Positions 13,455 through 24,484 of a stretch of 64,000 nt of DNA are shown here, piece by piece. Every line of letters begins with the position of its first letter. Within the stretch, counting starts at the first letter, position 1. The DNA lies in contig JAQFVV010000512.1 of NCBI GenBank assembly GCA_028023455.1, positions 1-64,000 on the forward strand, read 5' to 3'. The notes beneath the pieces are model-generated. The model did not search any database, had not been told where the DNA came from, and saw only the letters and a list, made by a program, of their open reading frames with translations. Position numbers and translations under genes: made by a program. Source of the stretch: Epiperipatus broadwayi. Its lineage: Eukaryota > Onychophora > Udeonychophora > Euonychophora > Peripatidae.

Positions 13455-14168
13455 TGCCAGATCAAATACAATTAAAGAGATGTTCAAAGAATTAAATAAT
13501 TTAAATGGCTTAAAATGGATAAAAAATTAATGTGCATTCAGTTTCTTGATCTTAAAATAACTAGAAATCATGGATTACTGTATGGCCATTAAGCCAATAG
13601 TAAAAAGAGATTATATTCCATATAAATCAAGAGTGCCAATGTCACATAAAATGGCAGATTTTAAGTCTTTCTTATGTAGAAATAACAGCCTTTGCAAATA
13701 TTCATCAGATAAAAGCAAAAATATTGAAATATATTCAAATGAATTGTTAATTGTTATTAGGGATTTTAATATGAGATATAAGAAATAAAATTTTAATAAT
13801 AATATTGATCTTCCTGCTAACAAAAGCTATCGATATCAATACTATATATTTCAAATGATCAAGTGAATTTTATAAGGAAGATTTATAAAGTTTTATATGA
13901 TATTGCATTTTACTCACCTTTTAGATTAAATCAACTAATAAATAATTTTAGAGATAAAACCTCATTTATAAATAAAAATTGTATCATTTATAAATGGATA
14001 TGTAGGTGTGGCAGTGGATATATAGGTGAATCGAGATGTATGTTGCACAAAAGAATTAAAGAGCACTTGCTTTTGTTAAAAATAATTCAGAAATCAAATC
14101 AAAATTGCAAAGTAGATAATAATGTTTTAGCATCCATTTTTCACGATCATAATAATTCACGTATTTAG
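13455..14168 (+). pseudogene. Penelope-like element: RT C-terminal part, linker and GIY-YIG endonuclease, decayed
   Basis: Penelope-like elements encode a reverse transcriptase related to telomerase, followed by a GIY-YIG nuclease. The end of the RT palm is visible at 13,540-13,590 (FLDLKITRNHG), followed after a frameshift and stop by the thumb-like segment at 13,575-13,788 (IPYKSRVPMSHKMADFKSFL). The frame at 13,863-14,168 has a linker (RKIYKVLYDIAFYSPFRLNQ) and then YKWICRCGSGYIGES followed by HKRIKEH. This fits the family's Cys-x-Cys GxxYIG nuclease start with downstream Arg and His. The N-terminal RT is missing, so the copy is inactive. It is the obvious protein-coding relative of the hammerhead elements in the window. 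Confidence 0.85.
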
Positions 14169-14441
14169 GTTTTAACTTCAATTACAACAATGTTAAAATA
14201 TTGGAAATTGAAAAAAAATAACAACAAATGAAAAATAAAAAAAGCTATGCCAATATACATATATGAACACGATTTAATTAACAGGCAGACAGCAAATGTT
14301 AAGATCACATAGTTGTGGGAAGGTTAGCCTTTAAAAATGTTAGTTGACAAAGACTATGAGTATAGTCAAAAGTGCTCCTAAGTGGATATAATTTTTAAAA
14401 TATATTTGATTGTTGTATTTATAAATATTCAATTATATAAT

Positions 14442-14477
<36 letters not shown>

Positions 14478-14640
14478 CGTGTGTGTGTATTTAAGCTCTT
14501 ATTACTATCCATACTAATTATCTATCTTTCCAACTTCCTATTTTTTATTAATGTATCTCTTTTCTATTCCATTCTTTGCCACTACAACACAACAATTTTC
14601 CTAACACAATCACCCCACCTTGTTTATAAATATTACTGAC
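14169..14640. repeat. Short spacer with TA/TG microsatellite
   Basis: A (TA)n run passes into (TG)n at about 14,442-14,490. The rest of the spacer between the Penelope-like and LINE remnants shows nothing recognisable. Confidence 0.85.
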
Positions 14641-14649
14641 ATTAAATCT

Positions 14650-17045
14650 TTATCCAAATCTTTCACATATCATACTACTGTTCTCATCCATCTTGTTGGC
14701 TGTATTTTACTCATAACCCAATTAAATACTATTTTGGATATTCTTTTTTAATCCATAAATTGCAATCTACTCAACATTTTCAGTTTGTTTTTGGCCTCTT
14801 TCATAAAAAAAAACCTGTCCATCCTATTTCTCCTTGAATTCCCTTCTTTATCATCCACACATCTGCATCTAATGCATGTCTTTCTACTTTTCTTTGTACT
14901 TTTTAAAATTAATTTAATACTTTTATTAACACATAATGCATCATTACCATAAGTTAACTCTTCCACTGTCACTCCTTTCCATACAATTCTAGCTTCATCA
15001 TATTTATTATATAAAAATACTGTTAATTTTTTTATCAGTCTCTTTGGTTCTTTGCTTCATTTTTTTCTTCCTTTCATCCAAGCAATTTCTCTGATTACTT
15101 AAGACAATTTCCATATAGTTATATCTATTTACTACATTTAATTTTATATATCTCAAAAAAATATATTTCTTTTTTTTCCCCACAGAATTTATCATCTAAC
15201 ATTTGAGTTAATCTACACTAAATTTAATCCCCATCTGTTTATCCATCTTTGCACACCTCTTCAGCATAACTTCCATATCTTTCCTACTTTCTGTGCACAA
15301 GAATACATCATCAGTAAATAAATGACTTAGTAATAGATACACTCCCTTACCATCTATTAATTGTTTCTATACCACTCTTCACATTTTTTCCATTGCTCTC
15401 TCCATTTCTCTCAAATATAACATAAACAAAATAGAAGAATAAGAACATCATTTTCTTAGTCCCACCCCACTTTTATCTCTAAATGATTCTATATTTTCTA
15501 ATTGATTCATATAGTAATTATTTTCATACAACCTCTTAATAATATTCACTGAATCTCTATTCATTCCCAACATTACTAAATTTATCCATAATCTATTTAT
15601 AATTGCTCTATCATATGCATTATCTATATCTATAAAAACATATAAAACTGCCTACCTGTATTCCTACCATATCTTTAAGTTGTGTGACTACAAATAAACT
15701 TTCTTCTATATGCCTATCTCATCAAAAGCCTCTTTTTATTTCTCCCACTATCTTATTTCCTTCCATCCATTTTGCCACTCTTTCAGTTCCCATATATGTA
15801 AAAACTTTATATCACACTTATGCTACTGCTAACTTTCTATTATCCTTACTTTTTTCTTTAAATAGTATCTTTACTTTTATATTATTCCAGCTACCTAGAA
15901 ATTATCTCTTCTGTGTCATCTTATTAAAACATGATAATAAATTTGATTTTGTCTTATTTCCTAAATTCATTACCATCATTGCTACTCATCTATCTAAACC
16001 TCTTGCCTTTTGACTTTTCAATTTCTACCTTTCCTCATTCATTTTCTGTAAACTTAATATTTGCATTACTACATGTTTTTTATCTTTGTTATCATTGTCT
16101 TTCAACTCTAACATCTTTTCTATATCCATTACATAGTTATTTAAGGTTTTCATAATTATTTTCTACAGCTACACTCTCTTTCCTCATCATTTAGTAATAT
16201 TATTTCCCTATATTCCTTTTAATATATTTCCAAAATGTTACTCTTATCTTTTTCATTTTTATTAATAACCTCCAATAATTTACTATTTAATTTCATTCTC
16301 TCTCTATAATTATCTATTTTAGCCAACTTCTTTTATTGTGTAAATACTTTCCCCATTTACTATTAACATTTTTTCACCTTCATTATTTTAATAGCACATT
16401 TATATGTTCTACATGCCCTTTTTCTCTTTTTTTTGACACTTTTACTAATTTTCACTTTTCTATTATTTTTATTTTTCTGAATATACTCACATAAACCCTA
16501 TTTACCACTTTTTCTACTTCACTATACCAGTCTTTATATTCATTCCCAAGAAACAGTTCTATGATTTCTTCTACTTTTATTTTATATTTTTCTAAACCAT
16601 TCATATTATTCATTTTCCATCCATATATTCCACTATCCTTTCTACTTTTATTATTATTTTCCATTGCACCAAACATTTTAATTTTCTATATTTCATTAAT
16701 TTCCTCTTTCTCTACTAATTTATTATCTATTGTATAAAATATATTATTTCTAAACCATGTGTATTGTCCCTCATAAATATTTGATAAATTTACAATGCTC
16801 AAATTTATTCTCTGACAAAATTTTTTTTTCAAAAGCTGTCCATTCATGTTATCCTCATCATCAATTTCTTCAATACACACATTCATATCCCCTATTACCA
16901 TTATTTTCTCCCCCCTTTTTCAAAAAAAAAACTATATATCCTTAACTAGGCACTGATATATGCTATTGTTCCACTCCATTATCATTTGACTATCTCCAGT
17001 GGTCATATATATTATAGACATCATCCATTCTTCTCTTCCTCATCC
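14650..17045 (-). pseudogene. Non-LTR retrotransposon remnant (APE endonuclease and reverse transcriptase)
   Basis: Reading from high to low coordinates, an APE-type endonuclease block occurs at 16,690-16,920 (VIGDMNVCIEEID, matching the GDxN motif, then GQYTWFRNN and TIDNKL). RT motifs follow at 15,250-15,800: FIDIDNAYDRAIINRLW (domain A, catalytic Asp), then KSGVGL and SILFMLYLREMERAM, then LFTDDVFLCTESRKDMEVML (FADD-type box, A replaced by T). A C-terminal block at 14,750-14,970 includes VEELTYGNDAL. Several frameshifts and stops make it inactive. Domain order and spacing indicate a LINE of roughly 3.3 kb. The clade is not resolved. It continues on the far side of the element at 17,103-17,744. 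Confidence 0.75.
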
Positions 17046-17102
17046 TATCTCAAACCACAAATGTTCTTGACACATAGCAATATTTAAGTATTTTTAAACT
17101 CC

Positions 17103-17744
17103 CAAACATCACATGATCACCTTCTCTATAATAGCACATAATTTTTGTAAACAAAGGCAAAACTCCCCATACAGTAGTGTCACCCTGTGCCAAACAGAGT
17201 AATAAATGGATGCACAATTCTTCTGACATCCATTGATTACTCTGTTTGTCACAGGGTGGCACTACAGTATGGGGAGTTTTTCCTTTGTTTACAACATTTA
17301 TGTGGTATTATACAGAAGGTGATCATGTGATGTTTGTTGGTTTAACACTAATCCTGCCTAATAGGATAGTGGTGGCTATGGTTGTTTAAGAGCCAAAGAC
17401 ACCAAAATGTATGGGAGCTGAATTGAGTTCAGACCCATATGACTATATAAGCTATTGACCTTAGATTGAAGATATTAACAATGTTTTCAATTTCATTCTC
17501 ATAGTTTTGTAGTAAAGTAGAGTTAAAATGTGGCTGCTGGAGGGTTGCATTAGATCCTAAGATCTAGGTGCAGTGCTCTCAGATCCAAGGCTCCTCACTG
17601 ATGAAGGCCACAAGCCAGAAACTAGTCTGGGATATTGAATGAGTAGGCACTAGATAGGAATTTTATGCACAAGCCTTCTGGCATCCATTGATTACTCTGT
17701 TTGGCACAGGGTGGCACTACTGTATGGGGAGTTTTGCCTTTGTT
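17103..17744 (+). mobile_element. Hammerhead element family A, complete copy with 14-bp target duplication
   Basis: Flanked by the perfect direct repeat TATTTTTAAACTCC (17,089-17,102 and 17,745-17,758), so both ends are defined: 642 bp. Structure: an inverted partial unit (17,106-17,213), a 14-bp spacer, then the same sequence in direct orientation from 17,228. A non-repeated middle follows, and a second direct copy of the first 63 bp lies at 17,684-17,744 (456-bp period). A TATA-like TATATAAGC sits at 17,444-17,452 and the hammerhead lies just upstream of the last repeat. This resembles Penelope terminal repeats with an inverted 5' extension. It interrupts the LINE remnant, so it is younger than that LINE. 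No protein is encoded. Confidence 0.75.
17594..17632 (+). ncRNA. Hammerhead ribozyme motif (family A, copy 1)
   Basis: CTGATGA at 17,598-17,604, a hairpin in which GGC pairs with GCC around CACAA, then GAAA at 17,618-17,621. The palindrome ACTAGT (17,620s) is followed by C at 17,627. Stem I can form between CTCA before the core and TGGG after the cleavage site (one G-U pair). The palindromic short stem III means it would most likely cleave as a dimer, as known for small hammerheads associated with Penelope-like elements. Confidence 0.68.
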
Positions 17745-17758
17745 TATTTTTAAACTCC

Positions 17759-18010
17759 TATACCCACACCCCTTTTTTCTTTTTTTTTTGTATTTATACC
17801 CTGCCATACAAAATCTTCCCATATATGTTTTTTTTTTCTCTTAGATGTTTTTCATGACTGTTAATACCTGAAACTCTTAATTTTTAATTTTGTTGAATTT
17901 CAGTGACTTTTCTGTTCTTCTATCACATTGCATATTCAAATACCCAATTTTAACCATGTCTTATCTTCTTACTACTCTTTTATAAATTCTTTTTTCTTCT
18001 TTAGTCCATT
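17759..18010 (-). pseudogene. Upstream part of the interrupted LINE remnant
   Basis: The sequence resumes here after the family A insertion. On the minus strand, short readable blocks (GRFCMAGYKYKKKRKKGCG and, further upstream, VKIGYLNMQCDRRTEKSL) are consistent with the N-terminal part of an APE endonuclease. They are too eroded to be sure. Confidence 0.4.
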
Positions 18011-18498
18011 TCTAATGAGCTTGTTTATCATTAATTTTACAGAGCAATTCTTTATCCCACATCTCCATTTATGTTGCTGTTTCCATGACTAGATTCACAT
18101 CTATGTACAAAAATAAAACTAAAATATCAATTAATGTTTATTCAAAATAAACTGTTATCATTCTAAAACATAGAATGAATGAGTGATTTTTACTTATACT
18201 GGAGTGAACAAAATTCTTGATAGCACTCAGAATCCACAAAAAAAAACAAAAAAAAACAGCAACGTTAATCTAAAATCTTTGATTGCAGGGTATTTGGATT
18301 TGCCTCAAACTCAGTCAAAATCTAAATAAACATTAAATTTTACTAGCTATAGTTTGCATTAATTAGATTACTTTTTCTAAACTATATAAACTTATTTCAC
18401 TAATAGCAATATTGTTTTATAATATAGGATATGTTTATATATATATATATCATATTATTATTACTATTTGCGGGATATTCCGTGTAATAAAAAAGCTA

Positions 18499-18543
18499 AA
18501 TGCTGACGTTTCAGTATAATATCAAGTACCTTCCTCAGAGCGT
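18499..18543 (-). ncRNA. Hammerhead-like motif (family E, left arm)
   Basis: Mirror image of the right-arm motif: on the minus strand CTGAGGA, a GTAC-like hairpin with one change, then a TGAAACGTC block. Confidence 0.45.
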
Positions 18544-18584
18544 CCTCTTTCTCAAATCATAAGAATGCATGATTTGAGAAAGAG

Positions 18585-18630
18585 GACGCTCTGAGGAAGG
18601 TACTTGATATTGTACTGAAACGTCAGCATT
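18585..18630 (+). ncRNA. Hammerhead-like motif (family E, right arm)
   Basis: CTGAGGA (18,591-18,597; T replaced by G in the usual CTGATGA), a hairpin with GTAC pairing to GTAC, then GAAACGTC at 18,617-18,624, where ACGT is the palindromic minimal stem III and C the cleavage-site base. The T-to-G change hits a core position and may lower activity. The mirrored motif lies at 18,499-18,543 on the minus strand. Confidence 0.5.
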
Positions 18631-18719
18631 TAGCTTTTTCATTACACGGAATATCCCGCAAATAGTAATAATAATATGACATCTTTTATCCGTGAAAATA
18701 TTACAATTAACATATATAT

Positions 18720-19139
18720 ATAATTATAATTGAAATAATATTTTTAACGGTTTATAAACAATTACAAACAATCTTAATATTAACGGATATTTTATTAATT
18801 AACGGATATTTATATATATATATATTATTCGATGTCTGTATTTTTAAAACAATATACGTAATTATATAACTGAATATTTAGTTACTGTATTTATAAATTT
18901 CAGTTATATATATATATTTGATGCAACATTTTATAAAACAGTAGTTGAAAGAATACAATGCGATTTAATCAAAATTAAAAAAAGTTATTAGTTTACAAGT
19001 GTTCAGTAATATATCCAGAACTCTCCTCTTTCATAATGACATAGATTAATAATGTTCTAAGTCTTGCAATTTGTAAATTATTAGCAAATACAAATGAGGT
19101 TATTTTTTTGTAGGTTAAGCTTTTATAAAGAAAAATATC
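18720..19139. other. AT-rich spacer with one arm of a small foldback element
   Basis: 18,722-18,757 matches one arm of the foldback at 10,858-10,957. The remainder is AT-rich with short TA runs and shows nothing further. Confidence 0.5.
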
Positions 19140-19700
19140 ATCATTTTCATGTACTATTTATCCATGGCAGGATGAAGGACTCTCCACGTTTAATCTATTT
19201 ACTCCAATGTCTAGCTCCTCTTTTCCACATCACTCCAGCACACCTTATTATTTCATCCATCCATCTCATATAGTCTCTTTCTAGGTCTTTTACAATTTCT
19301 TGGAATTTTGTTGAAGATTTCAATTGTCCATTTATTATCATCTTTTTTAGTATTATGTGCAGTCTAACTCATCTTGAGTCTTTTAATTCTTTCTCTGATA
19401 GCAGTAACATGTGCTTAATCTCATATCTATATATTGTGTTTTTTGATCTCATTTTGTTACTCCTAACATACAACTCTCCATACTTTGTTGAATAGTCTGA
19501 AGTCTCTATATGGCTCTTCTGTTAAGTGTCCATGTCTCAGATCCATAAGTAAAAACTGATAACCCATATTATTAAAAATCTTTTTCAAATGCATAGGCCT
19601 ATTTTCTTTTTATATTAAGTTATTTCTACAAAAATCACTGCAACAATGCTTAGTTCTTATGATTAATTTCATCCATTATGTTTCCATAATAAAAATGAGT
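19140..19700 (-). pseudogene. 5'-truncated RTE fragment (same family as 46-49 kb)
   Basis: Aligns at DNA level with about 46,060-46,610 of the RTE below, including the 3' end block around GCAGGATGAAGGACTCTCCA and the GTCTCAGATCCATAAGTAA block. It covers the last ~180 codons of the RT ORF. Many substitutions and small gaps make it an old dead copy. Being cut at the 5' end is usual for target-primed insertion. Confidence 0.8.
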
Positions 19701-20109
19701 ACTAGATATCTCTGTTTTACATTTAATATGCCAATTTAATGTACAAATTAAATATATGTATGTTGAGTGTTGACCTCACATTGAATTGTATCTAATCTTT
19801 TGATGTTATTTTATTAAAAAGATCATACACAATGTTAAATGTGAAGCCAAAATTCAACACATATTTTTAATTGCTACTTTAATGTGATTTATTTCACATA
19901 AAGCAAATACATCTAGTATTCATTTTTAGATTAGGAATCTCTGTCTTGAAAATATTAGTCAATTAAATATTCATAAAAAAGTGTTACATCAATAGTAGTC
20001 CATTTGAACTAATGATTTTGCATTTTTGAATTTTATGTGTTTATAAAAAATAAATATTTTTTATAATACTGTTAATTTGTATAAATAGTTTAAAAAAAAG
20101 AAAAAAACA

Positions 20110-20735
20110 TATACTCATTAGTTACTTAGTTAATAAACATCACATGATCACCATTTCTTATGCTTGCTCTTAACTGTTAGTAAAACAGTGGCAATATATA
20201 TATATATATATTGCCACTGTTTTACTAACAGTTATATATATATATATATATAGTTTTGCCTGTTTTAATAACAGTTAAGAGCAAGCATAAGAAATGGTGA
20301 TTGTATGATGTTTATTGGCTTAAAATCAATCCTGCCTAATAGGATAGTGATATTTATGGTTATTAAAGAACCAAAGACACCAAAATGTATAGGTACTGAA
20401 CTGAGTTCAGACCTATATGACTATATAAGCTGATGAGCTTGGATTGAAAATATTATAGTGTTTTCAATTTAAGTCTCATAGTTTTGTAGTTAAGTAGAGA
20501 TAAAAGTTGCTGCTGGAGGTTGAATTAGATCCTAAGTTAAGTCCTAGGTGCAGTGCTTTTAGATCCAAGGTTCCTCACTGATGAAGGTCACAAGCCAGAA
20601 ACTACTCTAGAAATATTGGTTGAGTAGGAACTAGATGGGGATATTGTGCATGAGCCTTCTGGCATTCATTGATTACTCTGGCTTGCACTGAGTGACAATA
20701 CATATAGAGAGTTTATATAGTTATGTCAGTTTGTA
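20110..20735 (+). mobile_element. Hammerhead element family A, copy 2
   Basis: About 75-80% like copy 1 from 17,320 to 17,730, with the same order: ATGATGTTTATTGGCTT, CCTGCCTAATAGGATAGTG, a TATATAAGC box (20,422-20,430), the hammerhead, and a GCATTCATTGATTACTCTG end. The 5' side is an inverted repeat (20,137-20,188 against 20,260-20,311). Inside it is a second hairpin, 20,179-20,233, with a (TA)n loop. The final direct repeat is degraded. Confidence 0.72.
20574..20612 (+). ncRNA. Hammerhead motif (family A, copy 2)
   Basis: CTGATGA at 20,578-20,584, hairpin GGTC-ACAA-GCC, then GAAAC. Stem III reads ACTACT, so the palindrome seen in copy 1 (ACTAGT) is broken by one change. The catalytic core is intact, but dimer pairing is probably weakened. 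Confidence 0.58.
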
Positions 20736-22333
20736 TTATTTTCTCCACAGCATTCAAGTGGCTATTTGAGGTGTTTTGATTTTTATCAATACAACTATCA
20801 GCTCTATCTTATTGCAATCATCCATTTTGGCTGACCTTCTTTTGCTATGCATCATTTTCATAACAAACTTCTTTAAGCACTGAAGAGGCTACTTGAGATG
20901 TTTGATTTGTATCAATGCTTCTCTTCATTTTATCATATTGTAATCTTTCATATACAGAAACTTGGCTGATCTTCTCTGAATATGCATTGATTTCATAACA
21001 ACCTTCTTGAAAAGTATTAAAGCTATCAAACACCCACAACTCTATAGTCAAGTTGATAATTCCATATTTTTATAACACTCTCACAATATGGATTGGTTTC
21101 TAACCATTTTAACTTAAAAATGATTATAATTAGACTTTAAAGGTAAAATGAAATAGTCTCTAGTAATTTTTTTTCCAGCGGTCTACAATAAATATCTGTC
21201 AATAGTTTCAGTTTTACACATATGGGCTCATGTTATATAGATCTTTGCACATCAATTGGTACTTTGTTACTTTTATTTTTATATGCACACATTCTTTTAA
21301 ACGTCATTTTGAATAAATTTGCATTGATGTTATATAATATATACATTAATATGGGAAGAAGGATATAAAATAATATAAGATTAAGAGATAAATCAATGAA
21401 TAAAGATTTTGAATAATAGACCGGCAATTATATTTTATTGTTGATGTTTAGGAACAAACCATAAATAAAGAAACCGTTCTAATGTATAGAAAAAATAATA
21501 ATTAATAAAATACTTTTTTTTCCTAATATATATATAAACGCAATATCAGATTGTTGATTAAATTCATTGAATTAAGAAAAATAATTAATGGTAAAAATAT
21601 TAAAAATAGAATAATATTCCCTACGTAAATTCAATATAAACATTAATATCTTTTTATTTGGATAATTTGACGTGAGAGGGCAGAAGCTAACAGGTTTTTC
21701 GATGTGATTGTCTAATGTTCGGTCACTTGAATTGCTAGTGCACGATTGTATTACGACTTGGAACAAGCAGTAATAATACTATATCGTTTTTTGCAGCATA
21801 TATATTATCTTTAATTTGATTATTAAAAGATTATACGCTGTAGCATCTATATTTATAATTTCTATTTTAATATACAATATATGGTTAGTTCCTACTTGTA
21901 AAATGAAGCGCAGAATTCATTATTAAACCACCAAATCTCTTATTATTTATTTGATACCAGTTAAATATATACTGACGGCAAATAATAAATAGTCAAAGAA
22001 ACAACTGAATTGTTGAATTCAAAAACTTTTTACATATATATATACCAGTTAAAAATAGCAAAAGGTTAAATGTAGCAAACTTATAAAAAAAAAGAAAAAA
22101 AAAGAAGATAACTTCAAAAGCAACTTTTCCTTTTCTTAAAAAAATAATTAATTGAAAGTAAAATGTAAGGGAATATTTTTTTGTTTATTATAAATAGACT
22201 ACAGAAACTGTAGAAAAAATCAGTTTTTAGGTAGGCAAGCCAATTATAGAATGGTGAGGGAGTTGAGCGGTTTTCATTTTTATTTGTACTTTGTAACTGA
22301 GAATATCCATTCAATATTGTATGGATACATGAG
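20736..22333. other. AT-rich stretch without recognisable feature
   Basis: Short open frames only, none with recognisable domains. Short TA runs occur near 21,528 and 22,034. Confidence 0.5.
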
Positions 22334-22431
22334 GTTTTTTTTTCATATGTTAAATGCGTTGACCGGGAAGCGAACTCGGGCCAGCTGCTTGGAAGGCAGC
22401 TATGCTAACCACTAGGCCACCAACGCTTGAC
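22334..22431 (-). mobile_element. tRNA-Gly-like SINE with 14-bp target site duplication
   Basis: Minus strand: leader GTCAA, then a 72-nt tRNA-Gly(UCC)-like head (22,355-22,426) with CTTCCAAG in the anticodon loop, A box TGGCCTAGTGG and B-box-like GAGTTCGCTTCC. A TTTAACATATG tail and a run of A follow. Perfect 14-bp repeats TATGGATACATGAG flank it (22,320-22,333 and 22,432-22,445). The leader GTCAA and the tail could pair and extend the acceptor stem. It is retroposed, not a functional tRNA gene, because the tail and duplications show insertion of a longer RNA. Confidence 0.85.
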
Positions 22432-22751
22432 TATGGATACATGAGTTGCCCAAAGATTACCTAACGTACCTGAAAGAAAAATCGTAGCTTAGTTGAAAAG
22501 TATATCTCTTGACATTGATTCAAATCCAGTTCTCTAATTCCATATGATATTTATTCAAAATTGAAAAACAAAAAAGTGTTTAGGGGGAGGGGGTGATGTT
22601 TCTTTTTCTAATACTAATAACAAAATAGAAAAAAGAGAAAGTATAAATTTAAATACTATTTATATTATTATTATTTTTTAAATAATTCCACACATATATA
22701 ATAATCTTACTCATCTATAGAGTTAAAAAAACGATTTATCATATATTTAAC

Positions 22752-22990
22752 CAGTATAATATAGGAGGTTTGAACACAGACTTTCAAGATAACTTCAACA
22801 CTCCATTATATCTCATACAACCGATACACATGACTACACATGTAAAAAAAAAGATCTCCAATATATGTATTTCGCGGTAAACAAGCACTCATCAATTGGT
22901 CCAGATCATCATCTTCCACACACATATACAATCAGTGCCCGGTTTGCATTAAGATAACAACTTTTCATACTTTAATGGATAAGCTACAAT
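22752..22990 (-). mobile_element. Hammerhead element family B, copy 1
   Basis: The minus strand carries GATGATCTGGACC, the hammerhead motif, an ACATGTGTAG segment, GTTGTATGAGATATA and a B-box-like GTGTTCAAACC before CTATATTAT. The same order is seen at 23.36, 58.8 and 63.6 kb. With copy 2, which points the other way about 360 bp downstream, it forms a divergent pair. Confidence 0.65.
22852..22902 (-). ncRNA. Hammerhead motif (family B, copy 1)
   Basis: ACCAAT before and ATTGG after the motif form stem I. The first box reads TTGATGA (C replaced by T). Stem II is weak (GTG with CGC, one G-U pair). GAAA is intact and is followed by TACATATA, a possible tiny stem III. The family consensus from four copies (GTGCT hairpin AGCAC) is much better than this copy alone. 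Confidence 0.5.
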
Positions 22991-23355
22991 CTAATCTACT
23001 GTCCAACTCTTCAGCCATCCACAACATTAAAACATGATGATGGAATGACAAATCTTTTGTTAATGCCAATATAATTGTCATGCCGATGTTGACTTTAAGT
23101 CACTATGACCCTCATGTATAGAACCTTATCCATTTAAATAGACAGAGAATACAGGCTGTATTTGTAATATTTGAGTACAAGTATATTTTAAATGACAACA
23201 ATATTGATATTAACAACGGATATGGGTGTTTCATCAGAATTTTCAATGGTATGGATGGCTTAACAGGTGGGGTGGAATAGATTGAAGATTGCCCATTAAA
23301 ATGTGATTTTCTATGTTAATATAAACTAAACACTGGTTATATAATATGTGTGTGT

Positions 23356-23545
23356 GGTAGGTGATGATCTAGGACAACTGATGAGTACTGGTTCAGGAAT
23401 AAAATATTAGAGATCATTTATCTTTTTCACATGAGTGTGATCATGTGTAGCAGTTGTATGAGATATAGTGGATGGCTGAAGGGTGCTTGAAAATCAATGT
23501 TCAAATCTATATTACATCTAGAATCCAGGTACATAAAATATACAT
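23356..23545 (+). mobile_element. Hammerhead element family B, copy 2
   Basis: Order as in the other copies: GGTGATGATCT, ACAACTGATGAGTACTGG (CTGATGA at 23,378-23,384), CACATGAGTGTGATCATGTG, GTATGAGATATAGTGGATGG, then a decayed B-box-like segment ATGTTCAAATCT and ATCCAGGTACATAAA. The GAAA box and stem II are eroded, so the ribozyme is probably dead. Confidence 0.62.
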
Positions 23546-24480
23546 GTATGCAAAATATCCAGTATAAATTATAATTATTCTGGAAAATAATAAAAATATT
23601 CATGGTTTGTAGTAGGGAGGTTATATAATTTACCATTTGTATGTTGAGCATAAAACTGACAATCACCCAGTAATCCTGATTTACTCCCTTATCAACTGCA
23701 TTAAAATGCATACAGTAATAAGCATGCATACAAGTAACTTTCTAAATAACATTAAATAATCATTTAATATGCCTTTTGAATGCCAGATACTGTGCTCAGT
23801 TTATCAAAATGGTCTACAGGTAGCCGGTAGTGGAATGACCTTTACTCCTCTAGATATGAAGGCCAACTGCAAATAACAAATAAATAGTGTCAACCAAGAG
23901 TTCATGATACCTTGTAAGCTAAGTTGATGATACATCAAAGAAAAAGTAGTGAAATGGATGCAAACATTTTTTTCTGTATTCTTCTTTTCCTTCTTCAATC
24001 ATTCAAATTATTGTATGGTTTCTGATCATGAATCTCTTATATCCATCAGACATTTTATAATAACTATGACAATGAGATTGTGTGTTTGTGACACGTCATT
24101 TCCATGTTTGATTAAACACACAATAACAAGTATTCAAGAACTAGAAATCAATGAGAGAGACTGACTTAGTTAACAAGGTAGACATTGATTGTGAGTTTTT
24201 TCTCAAGTAATGCAAAGTACTAAATGATGAGTAGTGCTGATTTCAGTGAGAAAACAGTCTTAACTGGCAACCATTGTATATTTGGACAGTCTGTTTAGGA
24301 TTCTTTCTGTTTACTATTGATGTTGAAAGCCTAGAAATGTGCCTTACACAATATGGTAGTTTATGATGCCTGAAAAATTACTCATTATAGTGATAAAAGT
24401 AATGGTAATAAAAATTATAGTAGTGGTGAAGCAGTAGACATGGATGTTACTAATGGTCTTATAAATTAACTTTATTAAAA
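23546..24480. other. AT-rich stretch without recognisable feature
   Basis: Only short open frames with no domain signature. Confidence 0.5.
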
Positions 24481-24484
24481 ATAA

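Larger units (their letters stand above)
18451..18678. mobile_element. Large palindrome carrying two head-to-head hammerhead-like units (family E)
   Basis: Nearly perfect inverted arms of 110 bp (18,451-18,560 and 18,569-18,678) around an 8-bp spacer. The outer ends are CATATTATTATTACTATTTG and its complement. Each arm holds one hammerhead-like motif pointing outward from the centre. Arm identity is so high (a few mismatches) that the palindrome must be recent or maintained. No coding capacity. Confidence 0.8.

Noticed and set aside
20431-20455. A second CTGATGA in family A copy 2, followed by TTGAAAAT
   Set aside because: Not conserved in copies 1 and 3, and the following bases do not make a proper stem II.
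22355-22426. Functional tRNA-Gly gene
   Set aside because: An A-tail and flanking 14-bp duplication show it is a retroposed SINE; leader and tail are shared with other copies.
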